Below are positions 1 to 9,237 of a DNA stretch of 64,000 nucleotides, in pieces. Source of the stretch: Fodinibius salinus (GTDB taxonomy: Bacteria > Bacteroidota > Rhodothermia > Balneolales > Balneolaceae); assembly GCF_008124865.1 (NCBI RefSeq), contig NZ_VNHY01000002.1, forward strand, positions 890,299 through 954,298. The letters run 5' to 3'. The notes below the pieces were generated by a model that did not search any database, had not been told where the DNA came from, and saw only the letters and a list, made by a program, of their open reading frames with translations. The position numbers and the translations under genes were made by a program. Position 1 is the stretch's first letter. The number at the start of each line of letters is the position of its first letter.

Positions 1-1
1 G

Positions 2-334
2 ATTTCAGATGAGCAAAATATTCAGAAAGCCTTAAAGTGGTCTATGATGTCTGATCGTGCTACTATTGTGAATGCAATGGGAGGTCTCATGCAAACCGAT
101 CTGCGGGATGAAATCAGTAAAATCCAAACACCGACCTATATTATGGTAGCCGGTAATATTTCGATGAATGGCCAGCGGTTGTACAGTACAAAGCAGGTAC
201 AACAGCTGGCGCAAGAACAGTACAAGAATCTCTCAGAAAAAACGATCAGTGTAGCAGAAGATGCCAAGCATTTTATTATGATGGATGATCCCCAGTGGTT
301 CTATCAAACGCTTGAACAGTATTTGGATGAATAA
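2..334 (+). CDS. Alpha/beta hydrolase, C-terminal part (5' end outside the window)
   Basis: The reading frame is open from the window edge, so the gene starts upstream; about 110 C-terminal residues are visible. The segment reads like the last third of an alpha/beta hydrolase fold enzyme: a strand with IQTPTYIMVAGN, where these enzymes usually place the acid residue region, then AEDAKHFIMMDDPQWF, where the His of AKHFIM is in the usual position of the catalytic histidine, then a final helix. The nucleophile elbow is not in the window, so the substrate cannot be guessed. The stop codon overlaps the ATG of the following sigma-factor gene (ATGAATAA), which suggests translational coupling or at least a shared transcript. 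Confidence 0.7.
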   Translation: MSDEQNIQKALKWSMMSDRATIVNAMGGLMQTDLRDEISKIQTPTYIMVAGNISMNGQRLYSTKQVQQLAQEQYKNLSEKTISVAEDAKHFIMMDDPQWFYQTLEQYLDE

Positions 335-851
335 TAGTGATCAAGAAAGGGAACAATTTGAAAGCCTTTATCAGTCACACAGCGATAAAGTATATCGCTT
401 ATGTGTGGGGTATTTGCAGGATGAGTCTGAGGTGAAGGATCTATTTCAGCAGGTGATGCTGAATATCTGGAACAATATTGATTCTTTTCGGGGCGAATCA
501 AAAATATCAACGTGGATATATCGCATTACAGTCAACACAGCAATTACATATTCAAAGAATCAGCAAAAGCTTGATCAACGATTTAAACTGGAGACGGATT
601 TTGGCGACGTTGAATATAGTCAAGCAGGCAAACCGTCGTTGGATCCACTGCCCCAACTCAGAGAGCTTCACGATTGTATCCATAATCTTGAAAAGCAAAA
701 TCGCCTGATTATTACACTTTACCTGGAGGGGCTGAGCTATAAAAAAATTGGAGAAGTGGTAGGGATTTCTGAGAACTATGTAGGCGTAAAAATCAATCGC
801 ATTAAAAAGAAACTTGAAAAGCTAATGAGGTCAACCAATGAATTTGAATGA
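327..851 (+). CDS. ECF-type RNA polymerase sigma factor (sigma-70 family)
   Basis: A 174-aa protein with the two-domain layout of extracytoplasmic-function sigma factors. Region 2 lies at about residues 10-75 (FESLYQSHSDKVYRLC, then FRGESKISTWIYRI, the usual region 2.4 pattern), and region 4 at about 110-165 with the helix-turn-helix LSYKKIGEVVGISENYVGVK. There is no region 3, as expected. I chose the ATG at 327 rather than an in-frame one at 285 because it begins just before region 2 and overlaps the stop of the upstream hydrolase. Its own stop overlaps the start of the next gene by 14 bases. That neighbour, a small membrane protein, may be a regulator of the sigma factor; this is inference from position. 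Confidence 0.9.
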   Translation: MNNSDQEREQFESLYQSHSDKVYRLCVGYLQDESEVKDLFQQVMLNIWNNIDSFRGESKISTWIYRITVNTAITYSKNQQKLDQRFKLETDFGDVEYSQAGKPSLDPLPQLRELHDCIHNLEKQNRLIITLYLEGLSYKKIGEVVGISENYVGVKINRIKKKLEKLMRSTNEFE

Positions 852-1440
852 TTTTAAATCTGATTGGCAATCGATGGATAAACCGTCATCATTCGACGCT
901 GAAAATCAGCAATTTGCAACGATGCTTAACAATTTTGAAGATATTCAGCGGAAAACAAGAAAAGAAAATATTGCCATTAGCATAGCGTTTTTACTGACGA
1001 TTGCTTTCTTGTGGGGAATGTTTTGGTTTATGGATGATGCTTCGTGGTGGGTTTGGAGCGGGATAATGATTATGACAGTGGAAATGATTGTCGCGGGAAT
1101 ATTTGCTTGGTATCGAAATACATCCAAAAAGTGGAGCAATCTTCGTCAAAACAGCCGCCGATATCTGAGTTCGGCTATTCGAAAGCTGAAATGTCGAAAG
1201 GTGCTTATGCTGATAATAATTCCTGTTTATACCCTCTTACTCATTGTTGCTCTTAACCTTATTTATGTGGGCGTACTCAGCGATCTTCGGCTGATGTGGC
1301 GTTGGGTTATCCATATGGGTGTAAGTATTATGATAGCGGGGTTTGTTGCCTTTGAGGTCCGGCGTAGATACAATAAAGAACAACAAACAATTGATCCGCT
1401 GATTCGTGATTTTGAATCTATGAAAGAAGGATTGGAATGA
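838..1440 (+). CDS. Four-helix membrane protein, possible anti-sigma partner
   Basis: A 200-aa protein with a soluble N-terminal stretch of about 45 residues, then four predicted membrane helices at roughly 47-68, 72-95, 121-146 and 154-173, and a short charged C-terminus. The gene begins inside the last codons of the sigma-factor gene, so the two are almost certainly co-translated. I do not recognise a named anti-sigma domain and see no zinc-binding HxxxCxxC motif, so the anti-sigma role rests on gene order and membrane topology only. It could equally be an unrelated membrane protein of unknown function. Confidence 0.6.
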   Translation: MNLNDFKSDWQSMDKPSSFDAENQQFATMLNNFEDIQRKTRKENIAISIAFLLTIAFLWGMFWFMDDASWWVWSGIMIMTVEMIVAGIFAWYRNTSKKWSNLRQNSRRYLSSAIRKLKCRKVLMLIIIPVYTLLLIVALNLIYVGVLSDLRLMWRWVIHMGVSIMIAGFVAFEVRRRYNKEQQTIDPLIRDFESMKEGLE

Positions 1441-1442
1441 AT

Positions 1443-1477
1443 AGCCGTTGTGGAAAGATTATATAATCAAGACGGCT
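1443..1477. terminator. Possible hairpin between convergent genes
   Basis: Arms AGCCGT and ACGGCT flank an AT-rich loop in the short gap between the membrane protein and the convergent metH gene, followed by a TAAAATTTTA stretch. The stem is short and the loop long, so this is a weak candidate for a shared terminator. Confidence 0.3.
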
Positions 1478-1487
1478 GTCTAAAATT

Positions 1488-4400
1488 TTACTCTTCCGGT
1501 TCATAATTCAGGTTTGGTCCCAACCATTTTTCGACCTCTTCTAGGCTCATATCTTTTCGCTGGGCGTAATCTTCGATCTGATCTTTCCGTAGGTTGCCTA
1601 CATTGAAGTAATCCGATTCGGGATGAGCAAAATACAGTCCACTTACTGAAGCAGCAGGATGCATGGCACATGATTCCGTCAGGGTAATGCCTGTTGTTTC
1701 AGGGGCATCAAGCAGATCAAATAGGATACGTTTTTCGGTATGGTCCGGCTGGGCGGGATAGCCTGCAGCGGGGCGAATACCGTCATATTGTTCTTTGATA
1801 AGTTCTTTATTAGATAAATCCTCATCCGGTGCGTAGCCCCAGATATCTTTTCGTACCTTCTCGTGGAGTAATTCGGTAAATGCCTCAGCCAGGCGATCAG
1901 CCAGTGCTTTGGTGAGGATGGCATTATAATCATCATGATTATCCTCAAACTGCTTAACTAGCTCCGGCGCGCCAATGCCGGCGGTTACTGCAAAGCCGCC
2001 CATATAATCCTTGATTCCCGATGACTTGGGAGCTACAAAATCAGATAGCGCTTTATTTGGTTGGCCGCGGCGCTTCTGGGCCTGCTGGCGCAGCATGTGA
2101 AGTGTAGTGAGAATTTGATTCCGGTTGTCATCGGTATACAGTTGTACATCGTCACCTACCGAGTTTGCGGGATAAAGTCCCAGCACGGCTTTTGCCTTCA
2201 ACAATTGTTGATCAATAATTCGATCCAGAAGTTCATTGGCGTCATCAAAGAGTTTGCGTGCCTCTTCACCATATTTGTCATCCTCTAGTATATCGGGGAA
2301 TTTGCCTTTCATTTGCCAGGCGATAAAAAACGGGCCCCAGTCGATGTAGTTTCTAATCTCTTCGAGCGGATAATTATCAAAGACTCGTTTACCCAGCTTA
2401 TTGGGCGTAATGATTTCCGATGATTCCCAGTCGATATCCGTGGCATTGTCGCGAGCCTCTCCTAACGAGAGATATGTTTTACGGCTAGAGCGGCCTTCGT
2501 GACGTTTGCGAAGTTTTAGATATTCATTTTTTGTCTTTTTGACGAACTCATCACGCAATGTCTTGGAGACAAGGTTACCAGTGACCGAAACGCTGCGTGA
2601 AGCATCAAGCACGTGGATGACCGGTTGCTCGTAATTGGGCTCAATTTTGACCGCTGTATGCATGCGAGAGGTCGTTGCTCCGCCAATCATCAGCGGTTGC
2701 TCAAACTCTTCTCGATCCAGTTCCTTAGCTACATGCACCATTTCATCAAGCGAAGGAGTAATGAGTCCACTGAGACCGATAATATCTACCTCTTCTTTAC
2801 GTGCTTCTTCCAGTATTTTATCGGCCGGCACCATTACCCCCAGATCAATAACATCAAAATTATTACAGCGCAGTACGACCGAGACAATATTTTTGCCAAT
2901 ATCGTGCACGTCTCCTTTGACAGTAGCCAACAGTACCTTGGCTTTGGGCTCACTATTATCATTTTTCTTTTTTTCTTCCTCAATAAAAGGTACGAGGTGA
3001 GCAACCCCCTTCTTCATTACGCGGGCACTTTTTACCACCTGCGGCAAAAACATCTTGCCCGATCCAAACAGGTCGCCCACTACATCCATACCGTTCATCA
3101 TGGGGCCTTCGATTACTTCGATTGGCTGGTCGTATTGCTGGCGGGCTTCCTCTACATCATCTACAATATGGTCCACAATACCTTTGATCAAGGCATGTTT
3201 GATACGGTCTTCAACAGGATCTTCGCGCCACTCTTCAGTCTTTTCTTCTGTTTCCGTATCCTCATCTTTAATATCTTCGGCGTAATCGACCAAGCGTTCT
3301 GTGGCGTCATCGCGGCGGTTGAACAGCACGTCTTCTACCAGTTTACGTAGCTTTTGGGGGATTTCTTCATACACTTCAAGCTGCCCCGCATTGACAATAG
3401 CCATATCGAGTCCGGCTTGGATGGCGTGATACAGAAAAGCCGCGTGCATAGCTTCACGTACTTTATTATTGCCGCGGAAGGAAAACGAAATATTGCTGAG
3501 TCCACCGCTGACCTGTGCCAGTGGCAGGTTGTCCTTAATCCATTCAGTAGCTTCAATAAAATCGATAGCATAAGTACGATGTTCTTCAATACCGGTAGCT
3601 ACTGTTAAGATATTAGGGTCTAAGATAATATCCTGTGGCGCAAAACCGACTTCATCAGTAAGGATATTGTAGGCACGTTCGGCAATTTCGATACGACGCT
3701 CATAACTGTCGGCCTGTCCTTTCTCGTCGAAGCCCATTACAACAACTGCTCCGCCAAAGTTCAGGATTTCTTGTGCCCGTTCTTTGAATTGTTCTTCTCC
3801 TTCCTTTAGTGAAATGGAGTTCACCACGCATTTCCCTTGGGCCGTTTTGAGACCCGCTTTGAGTACTGACCACTTGGAAGAATCAATCATGATGGGAACG
3901 CGCGAAATATCGGGCTCTGCTGCTATCAGCTGCATAAAGTCCACCATCACTTCTTCCGATTCCAGCATGCCCTCATCCATATTGATATCGATAATTTGGG
4001 CGCCGTTTTCGACCTGCTGGCGTGCTACTGACAAGGCTTCCTCATACTTTTCATTTTTGATGAGCCGCTTGAATTTGCGGGATCCCATCACATTCGTGCG
4101 TTCGCCGATATTTACAAAATTAGTGGTGGGACGAACAACCAGTGGCTCTAGTCCACTGAGTCGTAGATAGGGTTCTTGTTCGGGAATATCACGTGGAGAA
4201 CACTCTTTTGCCGCTTCGGCAATGGCCTCGATATGTTCGGGAGTAGTACCGCAGCAGCCGCCCACTATATTCACAAAATCCGATTCAGCATATTCCCGCA
4301 GCTGATCGGCCATAAACTCTGGCGTCTCATTATATTCTCCCATCTCATCGGGCAGGCCGGCATTAGGGTAGAGGCTGGTGTGGCAAGTAGCCACATTTGC

Positions 4401-5183
4401 TAATTCTTCAATATATGGACGCATTTGTTCGGAGCCCAGGGAACAATTGAGACCTACACTTATCAAATTTTTGGTATGAGATACCGAGATCCAGAAAGCC
4501 TCGGTTGTCTGTCCCGATAGCGTACGACCGCTCTGGTCAACAATGGTACCCGAAATCATCACCGGAATTTCTTTACCAGTTTCTTCCTGGAATTTATGGA
4601 TGGCATAAATAGCTGCTTTGGCGTTCAGTGTATCAAAGATTGTTTCCACGAGCAGGATATCCACGCCACCTTCAACGAGTCCTCGTATTTGTTCGGAATA
4701 TGCTTCTTTAAGCTGATCAAATGTGATGTCGCGGTAGCCGGGATCTTCCACATCCGGCGAAAGAGACAACGTTTTATTGGTGGGACCAATGGCACCGGCC
4801 ACAAGCCGGGGCTTGTTGGGATTTTTTTCAGTAAACGTATCTGCTACTTCACGGGCATTTTTTGCCGCCGCCACATTCAGCTCATAGGCCAGATCCTGCA
4901 TTTCGTAATCAGCCTGCGAAATAGAAGTGCTGTTAAAAGTGTTGGTTTCAATAATATCAGAGCCCGCGGCCAAGAATTGGCGGTGAATATCTTTGATGAT
5001 ATCCGGCTGGGTGAGGCTGAGTAGGTCATTATTGCCTTGTAGGTCAGCGTTTTTAAAGTCGGCAAAACGTTCGCCGCGGTAATCTTCTTCGGAGAGGTCT
5101 TGATTTTGGATCATGGTACCCATCGCACCATCCATAACGAGAATGCGATCCTGTAGCTGATCCTTTATTTGTTCAAATGTCAT
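1488..5183 (-). CDS. metH: Cobalamin-dependent methionine synthase
   Basis: Transfers a methyl group from 5-methyltetrahydrofolate to homocysteine through enzyme-bound cobalamin. At 1231 aa it is full length and carries all four modules in order: the homocysteine domain (about 1-325, with zinc-ligand cysteines in GLNCSLGS and GGCCGTT), the pterin domain (about 350-620, from [14 protein letters not shown]), the B12 cap and B12-binding domains (about 650-890, with the cobalt-ligand histidine in [11 protein letters not shown]), and the AdoMet reactivation domain (about 900-1231, with GYPAQPDH and [13 protein letters not shown]). It faces away from metF, which makes its co-substrate, across a 344-base spacer. 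No B12 or SAM riboswitch was recognised upstream. Some relatives split off the last domain; here it is fused. Confidence 0.98.
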   Translation of the reverse strand: MTFEQIKDQLQDRILVMDGAMGTMIQNQDLSEEDYRGERFADFKNADLQGNNDLLSLTQPDIIKDIHRQFLAAGSDIIETNTFNSTSISQADYEMQDLAYELNVAAAKNAREVADTFTEKNPNKPRLVAGAIGPTNKTLSLSPDVEDPGYRDITFDQLKEAYSEQIRGLVEGGVDILLVETIFDTLNAKAAIYAIHKFQEETGKEIPVMISGTIVDQSGRTLSGQTTEAFWISVSHTKNLISVGLNCSLGSEQMRPYIEELANVATCHTSLYPNAGLPDEMGEYNETPEFMADQLREYAESDFVNIVGGCCGTTPEHIEAIAEAAKECSPRDIPEQEPYLRLSGLEPLVVRPTTNFVNIGERTNVMGSRKFKRLIKNEKYEEALSVARQQVENGAQIIDINMDEGMLESEEVMVDFMQLIAAEPDISRVPIMIDSSKWSVLKAGLKTAQGKCVVNSISLKEGEEQFKERAQEILNFGGAVVVMGFDEKGQADSYERRIEIAERAYNILTDEVGFAPQDIILDPNILTVATGIEEHRTYAIDFIEATEWIKDNLPLAQVSGGLSNISFSFRGNNKVREAMHAAFLYHAIQAGLDMAIVNAGQLEVYEEIPQKLRKLVEDVLFNRRDDATERLVDYAEDIKDEDTETEEKTEEWREDPVEDRIKHALIKGIVDHIVDDVEEARQQYDQPIEVIEGPMMNGMDVVGDLFGSGKMFLPQVVKSARVMKKGVAHLVPFIEEEKKKNDNSEPKAKVLLATVKGDVHDIGKNIVSVVLRCNNFDVIDLGVMVPADKILEEARKEEVDIIGLSGLITPSLDEMVHVAKELDREEFEQPLMIGGATTSRMHTAVKIEPNYEQPVIHVLDASRSVSVTGNLVSKTLRDEFVKKTKNEYLKLRKRHEGRSSRKTYLSLGEARDNATDIDWESSEIITPNKLGKRVFDNYPLEEIRNYIDWGPFFIAWQMKGKFPDILEDDKYGEEARKLFDDANELLDRIIDQQLLKAKAVLGLYPANSVGDDVQLYTDDNRNQILTTLHMLRQQAQKRRGQPNKALSDFVAPKSSGIKDYMGGFAVTAGIGAPELVKQFEDNHDDYNAILTKALADRLAEAFTELLHEKVRKDIWGYAPDEDLSNKELIKEQYDGIRPAAGYPAQPDHTEKRILFDLLDAPETTGITLTESCAMHPAASVSGLYFAHPESDYFNVGNLRKDQIEDYAQRKDMSLEEVEKWLGPNLNYEPEE

Positions 5184-5527
5184 AAGATTTTTTTTAAAAT
5201 CAGATAATGTATCAACTGTTCAAGTAGATCCTCTTGTTCTCCTTTTTCGCCAAATAGTTTGGGGAAGTAAGGAGGGAGTCTTGAAGTTTAGACTGTTAGA
5301 AAATCCTCTTAGAAAAGAGGGGGGCTAAAAGAGATTGATCAGTTATAAATGGTACTTAAAGCATCAACATTATCAGGTAATTAATTATAAGGTACTTGTG
5401 GTTGCGCAAAAACTTTTCAACTAAGCTGCGAAGTGCTTACCTTAGACACCGTTAGATTCTCGTTGGAAAACAGCACAGCAAGCTGAAATGTTTAAGGATC
5501 CCAAAGATACAAAGAATAGCAGAGTAA
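5184..5527. other. Divergent intergenic region metH/metF
   Basis: This 344-base spacer must hold the promoters of both genes. I searched by eye for the SAM-I, SAM-II and cobalamin riboswitch core motifs on both strands and found none. A small perfect hairpin (CCTCTT, loop AGAA, AAGAGG) lies at about 5305-5320, next to a G-run, and the surrounding 5240-5335 region is rich in short purine and pyrimidine runs resembling a decayed palindromic repeat. No convincing small open reading frame was seen. Confidence 0.4.
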
Positions 5528-6496
5528 ATGAAAGTTATTGAACACTACGATCAAGCAGATGAACCACTGATTTCATTTGAAATTATCCCTCCGAAGCGCG
5601 GAGGGTCGGTGGACAAGGTTTTTAGGTCACTCGATAAGGTAATGAAGTACAATCCACCCTTTATTGATGTAACCTATCATGCAGCCGAGTCATATTATGA
5701 GGAACTGGGCGACGGTACCGTCAAGCGCCATATCAAGCGAAAACGGCCTGGTACTATTGGGCTTTGCGCAGCCATCAAGCATAAATATGATGTGGACCCT
5801 GTGCCGCACCTCATTTGTGAAGGTTTTACTAAAGAGGAGACCGAAGATGCCCTGATTGAGCTTAACTATCTGGGGATTGATAATGTACTTACCGTTCGCG
5901 GGGATTCACCCGATGATTCAGTGCCGCGCTATAAAAATGGCACTTTTAACAACTATGCACTCAACCTTGTTGAGCAAGTTGCAGATATGAATCGGGGACA
6001 GTATCTCGAAGATATCGTCAACGCACAGGAGACAGACTTTTGTGTTGGAGTGGCCGGTTATCCCGAAAAACATTTTGAGGCGCCCAATCTTGATTTTGAT
6101 ATCCAACAGCTCAAAAAGAAGGTAGATGCCGGCGGGGATTATATTGTAACGCAGATGTTTTTTGATAACGAGGCATACTTCAACTTTGTAGAAAAATGCC
6201 GGGAGGCGGGCATTGAATGTCCCATTGTGCCGGGACTTAAGGTGCTTACACGCGAACGCCATCTCAATTTTCTACCTAAGTATTTTCACCTCAATATTCC
6301 GGAGGAGTTGTCCGAAGAAGTTCAGGCCGATGTTGATAACGTCCGTGAAATTGGTATAGAATGGGCAGCTCAGCAGTGTACCGAGCTGCTCGAAGGCGGC
6401 GTGCCCGGTATCCATTTTTATATAATGGGAGATCCTACGCCCGCACTGGATGCCATTGACAAGCTGCCGCTGGGGCACGAAGTAGCAAGTCGGTAG
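5528..6496 (+). CDS. metF: Methylenetetrahydrofolate reductase
   Basis: Reduces 5,10-methylene-tetrahydrofolate to the 5-methyl form that MetH uses, with FAD as cofactor. The 322-aa protein matches the bacterial MetF TIM-barrel length and pattern: FEIIPPKRGG near residue 18, the PHLICEGFTKEE segment near 95, DNVLTVRGDSP near 120 and GGDYIVTQMFFD near 200, followed by PIVPGLKVL. It is divergently placed from metH, a functionally sensible pairing. The next gene on the same strand, a lipoprotein, is 220 bases away and probably separate. Confidence 0.97.
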   Translation: MKVIEHYDQADEPLISFEIIPPKRGGSVDKVFRSLDKVMKYNPPFIDVTYHAAESYYEELGDGTVKRHIKRKRPGTIGLCAAIKHKYDVDPVPHLICEGFTKEETEDALIELNYLGIDNVLTVRGDSPDDSVPRYKNGTFNNYALNLVEQVADMNRGQYLEDIVNAQETDFCVGVAGYPEKHFEAPNLDFDIQQLKKKVDAGGDYIVTQMFFDNEAYFNFVEKCREAGIECPIVPGLKVLTRERHLNFLPKYFHLNIPEELSEEVQADVDNVREIGIEWAAQQCTELLEGGVPGIHFYIMGDPTPALDAIDKLPLGHEVASR

Positions 6497-6719
6497 ATTG
6501 AACGCTGTTTATCTCAATGGATGTTTAAAATTATTATAAGGGGCTTTCAGACCCTTCAGTTACTGTGAGTGAGGTGGAGGAGATGAGGTAGTCTGGTAAC
6601 CGCTTTACGAATGGAGATCGCCAAGCCTTGGATCCATGGGGGTCACGACGGCAGTTATTGAGATGGTTTTTCACAGTCCACCAATTAACTATAATCTTGG
6701 ATTTGTATTTCTTTCCGCT

Positions 6720-7472
6720 ATGAAAAAAATCATTATTTCCTCAGCAGTACTTGCCGCTATCTTTTTGTTTAGCTACTGTTCCAAGCCGCATGATGGGCAA
6801 TCCATCATCAATAAAGCCATAGAAACTCACGGCGGTGATGCTTACAGCCATTCTGTTATTTCATTTGATTTCCGAGGTACTCAATATACGGTTAAGCAAA
6901 ACGGCAATAGTTTTACTTACCGCCGAACGATCAGCGATTCCACAGGCACTTTTACCGACCGGCTTACCAACGACGGCTTTCGCCGCACAGCTAATGATAC
7001 ACTTGTAGCACTGTCAAAAGAAGATTCCACCGCATATGCCAATGGATTAAACTCTGTGGTTTATTTTGCATTGCTGCCCTATAAGTTGAATGATGCTGCC
7101 GTAAACAAGAAGTTATTGGGCCACACTAAAATTAGGGAAGAGCCATACTACGAAATTGAAGTAACTTTTGACCAGCAGGGTGGGGGCACCGACTACCAGG
7201 ATCGGTATATTTATTGGATCCACCAAACAGAATACACCATGGATTACCTGGCATATCGCTTTCATACCGGTGACGGGGGTACGCGTTTTCGAGAGGCCTA
7301 TAATGTACGCAACGTGGAAGGCATCCTATTTGCCGACTACCATAACTATGGCGGACCGGATATGGAGCGCCCCCTCGAAAATTACGAGACGTATTTCCAA
7401 GCTGACACTCTTAATAAAGTCTCTGAGGTTAACCTCGATAGTGTTACGGTTGATATTTTAGATCGCAACTAA
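6720..7472 (+). CDS. Lipoprotein, possibly DUF6503-like
   Basis: The start at 6720 gives a 250-aa protein with a lipoprotein signal (MKKIIISSAVLAAIFLFSYC, the Cys being the likely lipidation site); the upstream in-frame ATG at 6636 would only add a non-signal-like extension. The mature part opens with IINKAIETHGGDAY, then is rich in beta strands (VISFDFRGTQYTVKQNG, YEIEVTFDQQGGG). This resembles the DUF6503-type lipoproteins of Bacteroidota, themselves reminiscent of LolA-like beta-sheet folds, but I cannot confirm the family. Function unknown; probably in the periplasm, anchored to a membrane. A perfect palindrome lies 185 bases downstream, between it and convergent yaaA. Confidence 0.7.
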   Translation: MKKIIISSAVLAAIFLFSYCSKPHDGQSIINKAIETHGGDAYSHSVISFDFRGTQYTVKQNGNSFTYRRTISDSTGTFTDRLTNDGFRRTANDTLVALSKEDSTAYANGLNSVVYFALLPYKLNDAAVNKKLLGHTKIREEPYYEIEVTFDQQGGGTDYQDRYIYWIHQTEYTMDYLAYRFHTGDGGTRFREAYNVRNVEGILFADYHNYGGPDMERPLENYETYFQADTLNKVSEVNLDSVTVDILDRN

Positions 7473-7656
7473 CCAAAAAGTGCGCTCAGGATATCACAGA
7501 GTTTCCAACGAAAGAGCAAAGATCCTTAGCTTAAACCAAATTAGATATACGGGCTGGATGGATTAGAATTTTTTTTATAATAGCACTTTATAGGAGTTGA
7601 AATAACTTTCAACTTCCAACCTTTCAAACCGCCTTTCCTTAGGAAGGTAAGAGTTA

Positions 7657-7684
7657 GTAGGGGCGTATTGTAATACGCCCCTAC
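7657..7684. repeat. 28-nt perfect palindromic element (REP-like)
   Basis: Two exact 12-base arms, GTAGGGGCGTAT and ATACGCCCCTAC, flank the tetraloop TGTA. It sits between the convergent lipoprotein gene and yaaA, 9 bases beyond the yaaA stop. Elements starting with GTAGGGGCG and built as perfect short palindromes are common dispersed intergenic repeats in many bacterial phyla, so I read this as one copy of such a family. It may also act as a two-way terminator or mRNA 3'-end stabiliser, although it lacks a T-run. No second copy was noticed in the window. Confidence 0.75.
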
Positions 7685-7693
7685 GGTGATCTT

Positions 7694-8455
7694 TTACCGT
7701 ACAAAAACCGGCTTATTCCTGTCTTCAGTATGCTCTTCGCTATAGCTGTAGTCATTGCCGTTAAATCCCAGCAGACCTTCGTATGTGTCAACCTCATGTT
7801 CGACTAGGTAACGGCTCATAGTTCCGCGGTTCTTTTTAGCATAGAAGCCGATGACTTTTAAATCACCATTTTTGTAGTCTTTGAATTTTGGTTTTATGAC
7901 GTCCACATTCAGCTTGTCTGCATCCAATGCCTTGAAATATTCTTTGCTGGCTAGGTTGACAAACAGTTCATCATCGTCAAGTTCATCATTTAGCGCCTCG
8001 GTGATACTATCGCCCCAAAATTCGTACAGCTTATCATGGCCGTTAACCTGCATTTTGGTCCCCATCTCCAGACGGTAGGGTTGCATCAGGTCCAGCGGAC
8101 GTAGTACTCCGTACATGCCCGACAATATGCGGAGGCTGTTTTGAAGGGTATCCAAATGTGAATCATCGATAGTATAAGCATCCAGCTCTTTGAAAGCCGA
8201 TCCGTTAAAAGCATAAATGCAGGGACGTGCATTATCTTTGGTAAAAGGTGTGGAAAATTTTTGATACCGTTCGTAGTTCAAGTCGGCCAGGTTTTGGCTG
8301 ATGTCCATAAGGTCCTTTAGTTCGTCTTTCGATATCTGTGCCAGTTTGTTGTTCAGTGTTTCAGCTTCATCCAAAAAACGAGGTTGTGTAGCGCGATCGG
8401 TCGGCAATTCTCGGTCATAGTCCAATGATTTGGCAGGAGATAAAACGATTTTCAT
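7694..8455 (-). CDS. yaaA: Peroxide stress protein YaaA (UPF0246/DUF328)
   Basis: A 253-aa protein of the usual family length beginning with the signature MKIVLSPAKSLDY. Further conserved blocks are RPCIYAFNGSAFKELDAY, RILSGMYGVLRPLDLMQPYRLEMG and KPKFKDYKNGDLKVIGFYAKKNRGTMSRYLV. In Escherichia coli YaaA lowers free iron and protects DNA during hydrogen peroxide stress, and the fold binds DNA; applying that role here is by homology. It stands alone, with 235 bases to the upstream CHRD gene on the same strand. Confidence 0.95.
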   Translation of the reverse strand: MKIVLSPAKSLDYDRELPTDRATQPRFLDEAETLNNKLAQISKDELKDLMDISQNLADLNYERYQKFSTPFTKDNARPCIYAFNGSAFKELDAYTIDDSHLDTLQNSLRILSGMYGVLRPLDLMQPYRLEMGTKMQVNGHDKLYEFWGDSITEALNDELDDDELFVNLASKEYFKALDADKLNVDVIKPKFKDYKNGDLKVIGFYAKKNRGTMSRYLVEHEVDTYEGLLGFNGNDYSYSEEHTEDRNKPVFVR

Positions 8456-8690
8456 AAGCTGGAGATGTTAATGGTAAGTTCTTGTTTTTATTAGGTTATA
8501 TAACTCTTTTTAGAAATGATTTCATTCCATATATAATGTTGAAAATCAGCAGGAATGATCATAAATAAAAATACAACTGCAATCAGTTTAGGTGTTGTAG
8601 TACCGACGGTGCAATTTTTCTTTTAGGTACGAGGATTGGTGTGGCCCGCGAAGCACTTAGCATTACACTTGATGATATCATGAGTGAATT

Positions 8691-9152
8691 TTACTTATTG
8701 CTCATTGCCGGAATATTGCCCCTTATTTCCCCGGTTTGGTGCTCAAAAGAGCTTATCATAATGTAAAGACTACCTTCTTTAATCAGCTTTTGTTCGGCTT
8801 TTGAAAGTTGAAACCGGTTTTGTTCGGTAGAAAAAGTACCTGACCTTTTGTTTTCATTTACATCCGCCGTTAAAGAAAACAGCTGGTTGTCAGGTCGTTT
8901 CTTAATATCATACATGATATATGCGCCCGAATAGTTGCCGGTTAAATATTCAAAATCACCTTCTACCGTTAGGCTATCATCTTTAAGGGTAACAGTAACC
9001 ATGCCCGAACCGCTGGTTTGTACCTTGGGCTGCATCTTGTGTCCTCCCAGGTAGACATCCGCAGATTGCTGGGCACTAGTTGCCAATGGACCTGCCAAGG
9101 TCACTAAAAGAGCAGCGATAAAAATGTACGTAATATTATATGAGGTGTTCAT
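8691..9152 (-). CDS. Secreted CHRD-domain protein
   Basis: A 153-aa protein with a cleavable signal peptide (hydrophobic 8-25, ending around ATSAQQ) and a single CHRD (chordin-like) domain covering most of the rest. The domain shows the ADVYLGGHKMQPKV start, a beta-rich centre and the characteristic ending SFEHQTGEIRGNI. CHRD domains occur in secreted bacterial proteins and their function is unknown; the protein is likely periplasmic or extracellular. No operon partner: PolX lies upstream on the same strand 85 bases away. Confidence 0.82.
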   Translation of the reverse strand: MNTSYNITYIFIAALLVTLAGPLATSAQQSADVYLGGHKMQPKVQTSGSGMVTVTLKDDSLTVEGDFEYLTGNYSGAYIMYDIKKRPDNQLFSLTADVNENKRSGTFSTEQNRFQLSKAEQKLIKEGSLYIMISSFEHQTGEIRGNIPAMSNK

Positions 9153-9237
9153 AAGTCAGCTATTATTCAAAACAGGATTTTAACAGATCAAATATATAAA
9201 CTACTCGTATATAAAACTTCGTACAAAGGTAAATATT

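Noticed and set aside
2613..3350. A 245-codon open frame on the plus strand inside metH
   Set aside because: It lies fully antisense to conserved MetH domains, has odd composition, and no Shine-Dalgarno.
6541..6605. Crossing inverted words CAGAC/GTCTG and GTTAC/GTAAC after metF, reminiscent of a pseudoknot RNA
   Set aside because: Arms of 5 bases are too short to be meaningful in a 220-base spacer and no promoter or terminator surrounds them.
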